Source: Alphaproteobacteria bacterium
GTDB lineage: Bacteria > Pseudomonadota > Alphaproteobacteria > Rs-D84
Direction: 5' to 3'
Assembly (NCBI GenBank): GCA_017642625.1
Contig: JAGCOQ010000102.1
Location: 1-6,460, forward strand
Length of the DNA: 6,460 nt
Below are positions 1-4,600 of this stretch, piece by piece; position 1 is the first letter of the stretch; the number at the start of each line of letters is the position of its first letter. The position numbers and the translations under genes were made by a program. Below the pieces are notes generated by a model, which ran no database searches, was not told the DNA's origin, and saw only the letters and a list, made by a program, of their open reading frames with translations.

Positions 1-18
1 GATTTTAAGTGCGATTTA

Positions 19-27
19 TGGTATAAT
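19..27 (+). promoter_or_regulatory. Extended -10 promoter element (TG-N-TATAAT)
   Basis: A perfect extended -10 element is present: TG at 19-20, one base, then TATAAT at 22-27. Transcription would start near 33-36. Any -35 box would lie at or beyond the left edge of the window, so only half of the promoter can be judged. It is the only good promoter seen upstream of the gene at 98, yet an intrinsic terminator lies a few bases downstream of the predicted start. Either RNA from here is cut short, or the promoter merely overlaps the end of an upstream unit. Confidence 0.5.
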
Positions 28-39
28 ATACAACACTTT

Positions 40-65
40 GGCACCGATTTATCGGTGCCTTTTTC
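40..65 (+). terminator. Intrinsic terminator with perfect 8-bp stem
   Basis: GGCACCGA (40-47) pairs perfectly with TCGGTGCC (52-59) around a TTTA loop. A run of five T (60-64) follows. This is a textbook rho-independent terminator for + strand transcription. On the - strand there is no T-run after the hairpin. It probably ends a gene lying left of the window. It may also act as an attenuator for the gene at 98, because it lies in the leader of any RNA from the promoter at 19-27. Confidence 0.85.
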
Positions 66-97
66 TTTCCACTTTTTATTTAACCAAAGGATGAATT

Positions 98-670
98 ATG
101 TCACGAGTTTTACAAATTCGTCGCGGCACAACCGCGGAAAACAATAACTTTACCGGATTGGCGGGTGAAATCACATATGATACGACCGCCAAAACAATTC
201 GCGTTCATGACGGGACAACACTGGGCGGTGTTGCATTGGCACGCGCAGACGAAATACCGTCGCCGTCTGATTCTTTTGACATTACAACGGTGCCCGACAC
301 CACTTGGGCAGACATTGTCGCACGCGTTGCACCCGCACCGTACACAGTCAAGGCCAGCAGTAATTTAACAATCAGTGGCAACACCTATATTGAATATATC
401 TTTGGCACCGTCACAGCCGAACCGATTTCAATTCGCGCTTATTTGGTGTGCCAATCAGATGCCGCCGGATATGCCGTTGGCGACGAAACAAGTGCGTTTG
501 GAATTGGCGATTATGCGTCCCCATTATTCTATACATACATTGACCAGAACGGGTTGCATGTTCGCACAATGATTGGCAATCAGTCGTTTTGGGTCGCGCA
601 CAAAACCACAGGCGTTGCGACAAATATTGCCAACAACGAATGGAAATTAAAAATCCGCATTTATTGTTGA
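98..670 (+). CDS. Phage tail-fibre-type protein with N-terminal receptor-binding-protein head module
   Basis: 190 aa. Residues 1-49 carry the motif series QIRRGTTAEN, GLAGEITYDT and VHDGTTLGG. I recognise this as the small N-terminal module found on phage tail fibres, tail-associated hyaluronidases and major tropism determinants, where it links the fibre to the virion. The C-terminal part (about 115-190) has GYAVGDE and ends in a TGVATN...WKLKIRIYC stretch that resembles the beta-rich ends of short tail fibres. No signal peptide or membrane segment is visible. The ATG at 98 is chosen because AAAGG (86-90) lies 7 nt upstream and the conserved module begins at residue 2. An ATG at 91 is out of frame. 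No other phage gene lies in the window, so it may be a prophage remnant, the right edge of a prophage, or a domesticated gene. Module assignment is fairly sure; the cellular role is unknown. Confidence 0.7.
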   Translation: MSRVLQIRRGTTAENNNFTGLAGEITYDTTAKTIRVHDGTTLGGVALARADEIPSPSDSFDITTVPDTTWADIVARVAPAPYTVKASSNLTISGNTYIEYIFGTVTAEPISIRAYLVCQSDAAGYAVGDETSAFGIGDYASPLFYTYIDQNGLHVRTMIGNQSFWVAHKTTGVATNIANNEWKLKIRIYC

Positions 671-695
671 AAATAAAAATAACCTTTGCTATTCT
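667..695 (+). promoter_or_regulatory. Probable ackA promoter
   Basis: TTGAAA (667-672) and TATTCT (690-695) are separated by 17 bp. TG at 687-688 adds an extended -10 element. The -35 box overlaps the TGA stop of the upstream tail-fibre-type gene. The predicted start near 701-703 leaves a leader of about 27 nt that contains the Shine-Dalgarno AAAGGAAG (717-724). No terminator lies between the two genes, so read-through from upstream is also possible. Confidence 0.55.
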
Positions 696-728
696 GTCGG
701 CATCAAAAATAACACAAAAGGAAGCACT

Positions 729-1970
729 ATGTATGTTTTGTCATTAAACTGCGGTTCTTCATCGCTGAAATACAAATTGTTTGATGCCGACACGAAACAG
801 GTCGTGTTAAGCGGTTTGGCTGAAAAAATCAAGTTGCCAGATTCGGCGATTTCACAAAAATATCCTGATGGACACAAGGTTGAACGCACTGTTCCGATGC
901 GCGATCATGGCGAAGCGTTAAGCGAAGTTATGAAATTGTTGCGCGAAGCGTCCATTGACACCAACGAGATAAAGGGTGTTGGACACCGCGTTCTGTTGGG
1001 TGGTGCAGAATTGACCGCATCTTGCGAAATTACTGATGATGTCGTGCGCAAGATTCAAGAATATGCGGAAATCGCACCGTTGCACAATCCACCGGCTTTG
1101 GCGGGTATCAATACCGCGTTGCAAATGATGCCAAACGCAAAACAAGTTGCGGTTTTTGACACCGCTTTCCACCAAACTATGCCGGAACATGTTTTCCGTT
1201 ATGCTGTGCCAGAGGCATGGTATTCACAACTAAAGGTTCGTAAATACGGTTATCATGGCACTTCGCATTTGTATGTTTCAAAACGCGCGGCGGTCTTGCT
1301 GGGCAAGCCGGCATCCGAATGCAACCTGATTACAGTCCATTTGGGTTCAGGCGCATCTGTTGCCGCGATAAAGAACGGTAAATGCTTTGACACATCAATG
1401 GGATTCACCCCTATTACCGGTTTGGTTATGGGAACACGTCCGGGCAATTTGGATACATCTGCGGTGCTTTATGCAATGGATAAATTGAACCTGACATCCG
1501 CCCAGGCAACAACCCACCTTAACAAGGAATCGGGCTTGTTGGGTATGTGCAGTTTTTCCGACCTGCGCGATGTCGAAGGCAACATGGCAACCAACGAAAA
1601 ATGCCGCTTGGCATTGGAAAAACAAATCTTAAGTGTGCGCCAAACAATCGGTGCATATATGGCAACACTGGACGGCAATGTTGATGCAATCGTATTCACA
1701 GCCGGCGGTGGCGAAAACGATGCGTATATGCGCGAACGTTGCTTGGAAAACCTTGAACCAATGGGGATTAAGTTGGACAAGGCGAAAAACGAAAACGCGG
1801 TCGGTCGCAAGAATGTTTCCGAAGCAGAAATCAGCACACCCGACAGCCGTATTAAATTGTTTATGATTGCCACAAACGAAGAACTTGTGATTTTGGAAGA
1901 TACTTTGGCAATTATGAACGGCACATATAATCCAGACCATCTGAAAATGGATTATTCATTCGCAAAATAG
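729..1970 (+). CDS. ackA: Acetate kinase
   Basis: 413 aa, close to the usual 400. The enzyme converts acetate and ATP to acetyl phosphate and ADP, and in reverse makes ATP from acetyl phosphate in the cytosol. The acetokinase landmarks appear in order: LNCGSSSLK with Asn7, GHRVLLGG with Arg87, APLHNP with His119, VFDTAFH with Asp144, YGYHGTSH with His176, HLGSGAS, GTR with Arg237, FTAGGGEN (323-330) and TNEELVI with Glu384. These match the catalytic and nucleotide-binding residues known for the family. The loop after Arg237 reads PGNLDT rather than the common SGDIDP, and the later SFSDLRD replaces the usual SSDMRD type. The ATG at 729 has AAAGGAAG just upstream and the protein starts directly with the first beta strand. 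The gene appears monocistronic, with its own promoter and terminator. The usual partner pta (phosphotransacetylase) is not adjacent on the right. Confidence 0.95.
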   Translation: MYVLSLNCGSSSLKYKLFDADTKQVVLSGLAEKIKLPDSAISQKYPDGHKVERTVPMRDHGEALSEVMKLLREASIDTNEIKGVGHRVLLGGAELTASCEITDDVVRKIQEYAEIAPLHNPPALAGINTALQMMPNAKQVAVFDTAFHQTMPEHVFRYAVPEAWYSQLKVRKYGYHGTSHLYVSKRAAVLLGKPASECNLITVHLGSGASVAAIKNGKCFDTSMGFTPITGLVMGTRPGNLDTSAVLYAMDKLNLTSAQATTHLNKESGLLGMCSFSDLRDVEGNMATNEKCRLALEKQILSVRQTIGAYMATLDGNVDAIVFTAGGGENDAYMRERCLENLEPMGIKLDKAKNENAVGRKNVSEAEISTPDSRIKLFMIATNEELVILEDTLAIMNGTYNPDHLKMDYSFAK

Positions 1971-1995
1971 TGCTAAAAAACACACACAAAAAATG

Positions 1996-2030
1996 GTCAA
2001 GATGGGCGTATGTCCACCTTGGCTTTTTTT
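1996..2030 (+). terminator. Intrinsic terminator after ackA
   Basis: GTCAAGATGGG (1996-2006) pairs with TCCACCTTGGC (2013-2023), with one A-C mismatch and two G-T pairs. The loop is CGTATG. Seven T (2024-2030) follow. It lies 26 bp after the ackA stop and separates ackA from the next operon. Confidence 0.88.
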
Positions 2031-2044
2031 ATGCGACATAACAA

Positions 2045-2074
2045 TTGACACGGCGCGCGTAATTTTTTTATAAT
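2045..2074 (+). promoter_or_regulatory. Perfect-consensus sigma70-type promoter of the envelope operon
   Basis: TTGACA (2045-2050) and TATAAT (2069-2074) are both perfect hexamers, 18 bp apart. Transcription should start near 2081. The spacer begins with a GC-rich near-palindrome (ACGGCGCGCGT, 2050-2060) and ends in a T-run. The promoter sits between the ackA terminator and the lipoprotein start, so it should drive the four genes to 4482. The two perfect boxes suggest high basal expression. Confidence 0.88.
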
Positions 2075-2100
2075 CGCATTATCAAAGGGGGAAAAGTATT

Positions 2101-2247
2101 ATGAAGAAAGTGATTTTGGGCTTCTTCGTGGCGTTGGTTTTGGCCGGCTGTGGTCAAGTTTACGACCGCGAACCAGTGGGCGTTGGATACGACAACAACG
2201 AATTGAAATTAAGCCCTTGTGCATGCATCATGGTGTATCAGGCATAA
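2101..2247 (+). CDS. Small lipoprotein, 48 aa (VirB7-like by size and position)
   Basis: The protein begins MKKVILGFFVALVLAGCGQV. It has a two-Lys n-region, a hydrophobic core and a clear lipobox LAGC, with Cys17 as the lipidated residue after signal peptidase II cleavage. The mature part is only 32 residues. Gly18 and Gln19 follow the Cys, so no Asp2 inner-membrane retention signal is seen and an outer-membrane location is likely. The C-terminus holds a CAC pair (Cys40 and Cys42). GGGGG (2087-2091) lies 9 nt before the ATG, and a consensus promoter lies just upstream. It is the first gene of an operon whose next members are single-pass VirB8-like proteins. Type IV secretion loci often carry a tiny lipoprotein of this kind (VirB7), whose Cys can bond to VirB9. 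That identity is inference from size and place. The coding call is strong, the function is not known. Confidence 0.85.
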   Translation: MKKVILGFFVALVLAGCGQVYDREPVGVGYDNNELKLSPCACIMVYQA

Positions 2248-2252
2248 TCACA

Positions 2253-2280
2253 CCAACAGCCCGTTGTTGGTGGCGGAGGG
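2253..2280 (+). promoter_or_regulatory. Intercistronic hairpin and strong Shine-Dalgarno before a TTG start
   Basis: CCAACA (2253-2258) pairs with TGTTGG (2265-2270) over a 6-nt loop. After a 4-nt gap comes GGAGGG (2275-2280), 6 nt before TTG at 2287. There is no T-run after the hairpin, so it is not a terminator. The strong ribosome site decides in favour of the TTG start of the next gene. The hairpin could tune translation or RNA stability between the lipoprotein and the membrane protein genes. Confidence 0.5.
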
Positions 2281-2286
2281 ACGACA

Positions 2287-2982
2287 TTGAATTACCCAGA
2301 CGATTTTAGCACGCGGACCTTTCCGGCTGGCAAAAGCATCGCGTTGTCGCGCGCGATGGGTATCGGAATTATGTCCGCGTTTTTTATTATCGTTTGCTTA
2401 TGCGGTCTTATTTTGTGGACAATCAATTCGGCACGTGTTGAACCATACGTCTTGGTAAATGGGGGGCTGAACGATCAATGGCGCGTTGTTATGGCGGGCA
2501 CTGGACGGCCATCTGCAAAAATGACCAGTGAAGAGGTATTACAACAATCTTTACTTTGGAAGTTTACGCAAAATTGGTTCAATATTTCACCCGAGGCCGC
2601 GGTAAATCAGGCGATTTGGAACGGCACATGTGAAGAAGAATACTGTGCGTCCGAAGAAAGAGATTCGCACGATTGCGCGATTTTCTGTGCCACGAACAAT
2701 GATTTATTTAAACGTTTTACATTTACTGTATTGCCGACATATCGCAAGTATGAAGAAGCGAACACAACATGGATGTTGGTTCCTGAATCCATGCGTATTG
2801 ACCCAATCGGCTATGTTTCCCCCAGTGGCGGAACATGGCAAATTCGTGCAACGGTTTTAATTAACTCGACCAGCGCAATGGACATTGTCGCATTTGCACG
2901 GGTTGCACACAGCGACAACGCATATCCCGACACAATGGGATATTACGTTGTGGACTTTAATTCATATCGGATAAGCCAATGA
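2287..2982 (+). CDS. Single-pass inner-membrane protein, VirB8/DotI-like
   Basis: 231 aa. A cytosolic tail of about 24 residues is followed by one membrane segment (about 25-46, GIGIMSAFFIIVCLCGLILW) and a periplasmic domain of about 185 residues. This is the layout of type IV secretion VirB8, TrbF and DotI/IcmL proteins. The domain starts with EPYVLVNGG, then a helical SLLWKFTQNWF stretch, then alternating strands including TWQIRATVLIN and MGYYVVDF, as expected of the NTF2-like fold of that family. Four Cys (115, 120, 130, 134) lie in one periplasmic loop and could form two disulfides; I do not know this from typical VirB8. The start is TTG with GGAGGG 6 nt upstream. The next in-frame Met (residue 24) would remove the cytosolic tail. 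The stop overlaps the next ATG (ATGA), so translation is likely coupled. Family membership is inferred from architecture and weak motif likeness; a plain hypothetical membrane protein is the alternative. Confidence 0.85.
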   Translation: MNYPDDFSTRTFPAGKSIALSRAMGIGIMSAFFIIVCLCGLILWTINSARVEPYVLVNGGLNDQWRVVMAGTGRPSAKMTSEEVLQQSLLWKFTQNWFNISPEAAVNQAIWNGTCEEEYCASEERDSHDCAIFCATNNDLFKRFTFTVLPTYRKYEEANTTWMLVPESMRIDPIGYVSPSGGTWQIRATVLINSTSAMDIVAFARVAHSDNAYPDTMGYYVVDFNSYRISQ

Positions 2983-3653
2983 AGAAACTGACTATGGTTC
3001 TTTTGGGATTATTGATGGTGGCACTGGTTGTGGCATTACTGTTTTTCGCGTCTGCGATTTATGATACCGCGGCGCGTGAATCTGTGACCCCATACTTTTT
3101 CCAAACGAACGAGTTGTCGGTTATGCGCCCTGGGTTACCGGTGCGTGAATCAGAATTGGGCGAAACAGCAATGCGTGAAATGCTGATTAAAAAATATGTG
3201 ACCGAATACTTCTATGCGATACCAGACGAAGAAAACATCGCCGTTCGAACACAGGCGGGTACCAGTTCTACAATGGCTCTTATGTCCAAGCCAGAGGTTT
3301 TTGACGAATGGCTTAATGGCGAAGCGGAAACAATAAAATACTTGGCGAAGCACAAAAAAATGCGGACCGTCGCGGTTGATGGCAGGATATACAAACCCGC
3401 CGACAGTGATTACTGGGTTGTCCCATACACCTTATACACATGGGATTATCCAAATGATATGAGCATTAAACCAACCGTTTCGCATGGAACATTATTGATG
3501 GATGTTTATTACAGCCCCGGCATCCGCGAAGCATTTAATGGTGAAAAGTTTTTAAAAGCCGTTTATAATCATCACGTCCAAGTGCGTGGAATTGATCCGT
3601 CGGCGGCTCTTAAATTCGGGGTAAATTATTTGGAAAACAGACCTAATGATTAA
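2979..3653 (+). CDS. Second single-pass inner-membrane protein, VirB8-like
   Basis: 224 aa. Two Lys at positions 2-3 precede a long hydrophobic segment (about 4-27), which no obvious signal peptidase site ends, so it is probably a membrane anchor with the rest in the periplasm. The soluble part begins with a helix (EMLIKKYVTEYFYAI, 67-81). A TSSTMALMSKPEVFDEWL stretch, then strands MRTVAVDGRIY, YWVVPYTLYTWD and GTLLMDVYYS, follow. This helix-then-curved-sheet order is like the periplasmic NTF2-like domain of VirB8. There is no Cys in the protein, unlike its upstream neighbour. The ATG overlaps the previous stop by 4 nt, with a weak GGATAAG before it, so it probably depends on coupled translation. 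The two adjacent proteins may be diverged paralogues that pair with each other, as VirB8-type proteins dimerise. That is inference. The protein has no name I recognise. Confidence 0.85.
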   Translation: MKKLTMVLLGLLMVALVVALLFFASAIYDTAARESVTPYFFQTNELSVMRPGLPVRESELGETAMREMLIKKYVTEYFYAIPDEENIAVRTQAGTSSTMALMSKPEVFDEWLNGEAETIKYLAKHKKMRTVAVDGRIYKPADSDYWVVPYTLYTWDYPNDMSIKPTVSHGTLLMDVYYSPGIREAFNGEKFLKAVYNHHVQVRGIDPSAALKFGVNYLENRPND

Positions 3654-4482
3654 AAAGATTTTATCTTTACTGGTTATTGTGATGATGGGCACCGTTGTTG
3701 CGCATGCTGAAAACGATATTGTGTATGACGAAACCCAATTTAATCAAGGTAATGATGATTATGTCTATGACGAAGACCCATTTAATTTTGATAACTTTGC
3801 CATCGCAGACAGTGTGAATCCTGACATTACAACCACACCCAATTCTGTTAACCCGGGCAACAGACCCGTCGCGGTAAGCACTTTTGATATTGCCGGTATC
3901 ATGTTGGGCATGACATTTGATGATGTTCGTTTTCTGTTCGAAAATGGTGGTTTATATGCGCCACGCGCAAATGATGCGGTTGTTTACACTATTGCGCCCG
4001 ATTGGCGTTATAACTTGGATTATGAATGTCGGCAACGGAATATCTTTGTCCCTGACCAGTTGGAACATTGTATTCGCACATTGGCACAAAATCGTGGGTT
4101 AATGTATGCATCAGAATACCATTTGGTTCGCGATTTAACCGGCGAAACGATTGATGTTTATTTCACCAGCAATGCAACCGACAATGTTGTATGGCGCGTT
4201 GAATACAATAATGATGCGAACGAGATGGATGGCACCGCCGAAAAGTTCGAAGACCAACGCCAAAAAAAGATTCTTAATTTCTGGGCGGGCGTGGTTGATA
4301 AATATGGCACACCTAATTCTGGAACGGACAAGTGGGTATCGTCAAACAATTCTTATGATCCAATGATGACGGCATACTATGGCGCACTGGAATTGGTGGA
4401 CAATGGTCGCCATGCCACTGATGCGGCGCTGAATGTAAAGGGCGCACGTGAAAACTTCCCATCGAAACCATATGCGTTTTAG
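3646..4482 (+). CDS. Exported periplasmic protein of unknown function
   Basis: 278 aa. Residues 1-21 form a Sec signal peptide (MIKKILSLLVIVMMGTVVAHA) with an AHA cleavage site and END as the mature start. The next 60 residues are acidic, low in complexity and probably unfolded. They contain two copies of VYDE-x-x-FN (26-33 and 40-47). A folded domain starts near residue 80 with FDIAGIMLGMTFDDVRFLFENGG. The 'GI-x-LGM-x-x-x-x-V' pattern is common in small periplasmic alpha/beta domains. Later come NFWAGVVDKYGTPN and a KW pair. Two Cys (128, 142) lie close enough for one disulfide. The ATG overlaps the previous gene by 8 nt, with GGAAAA 8 nt before it, which ties it to the operon. It may act with the two VirB8-like proteins in the periplasm. 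I do not recognise the family. Confidence 0.85.
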   Translation: MIKKILSLLVIVMMGTVVAHAENDIVYDETQFNQGNDDYVYDEDPFNFDNFAIADSVNPDITTTPNSVNPGNRPVAVSTFDIAGIMLGMTFDDVRFLFENGGLYAPRANDAVVYTIAPDWRYNLDYECRQRNIFVPDQLEHCIRTLAQNRGLMYASEYHLVRDLTGETIDVYFTSNATDNVVWRVEYNNDANEMDGTAEKFEDQRQKKILNFWAGVVDKYGTPNSGTDKWVSSNNSYDPMMTAYYGALELVDNGRHATDAALNVKGARENFPSKPYAF

Positions 4483-4503
4483 TCCCGCATTTGCCGTTTT
4501 TTT
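4472..4503 (+). terminator. Weak possible terminator at the operon end
   Basis: ATGCG (4472-4476) and CGCAT (4486-4490) can form a 5-bp stem that includes the last codons and stop of the operon. Seven T (4497-4503) follow after a 6-nt gap. The stem is short and set off from the T-run, so this is much weaker than the two terminators upstream, and some read-through into the next gene is possible. Confidence 0.3.
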
Positions 4504-4519
4504 ATTTCAAAAAGATAGG

Positions 4520-4538
4520 AATAGTTTCACAATAGTTT
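4520..4538 (+). repeat. Tandem AATAGTTT direct repeat upstream of a -35 box
   Basis: AATAGTTT occurs at 4520-4527 and 4531-4538. The period is 11 bp, about one helical turn, so both copies face the same side of the DNA. The second copy runs into the TTGACA at 4538. Such spacing is typical of binding sites for a regulator beside RNA polymerase. No regulator gene is in the window. Confidence 0.5.
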
Positions 4539-4566
4539 TGACATAAATCCTAAAAAGCGGAATAAT
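4538..4566 (+). promoter_or_regulatory. Promoter of the NTase-kinase gene
   Basis: TTGACA (4538-4543) is a perfect -35 box. AATAAT (4561-4566) is a 5-of-6 -10 box, 17 bp downstream. Transcription would start near 4573 and leave a leader of about 28 nt. Direct repeats overlap both sides of the promoter, which suggests regulated expression. The leader has no good Shine-Dalgarno before the ATG at 4601. Confidence 0.7.
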
Positions 4567-4578
4567 ATCCTAAAACGG
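4547..4578 (+). repeat. ATCCTAAAA(AG)CGG direct repeat, 20-bp period
   Basis: ATCCTAAAAAGCGG (4547-4560) recurs as ATCCTAAAACGG (4567-4578). The copies start 20 bp apart, about two helical turns. One lies in the promoter spacer and the other covers the predicted transcription start, a usual place for a repressor operator. An inverted TAGGA (4516-4520) occurs further upstream. Confidence 0.5.
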
Positions 4579-4600
4579 ACACAAACCAAGCAGAAAACCA

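Noticed and set aside
91..97. Alternative ATG at 91 for the tail-fibre-type gene
   Set aside because: It is out of frame with the conserved protein, and directly abuts AAAGG, leaving no spacing.
1469..1924. 151-aa open frame on the - strand within ackA
   Set aside because: It lies opposite a strongly supported acetate kinase frame, has no ribosome site or recognisable motif, and is best read as a shadow of ackA codon use.
1395..1940. Other - strand open frames of 76 and 103 aa within ackA
   Set aside because: They overlap each other and ackA, and show no domain or start signals.
2253..2270. Hairpin after the lipoprotein gene as a terminator
   Set aside because: The 6-bp stem is followed by a G-rich ribosome site, not a T-run, and the next gene has no promoter of its own.
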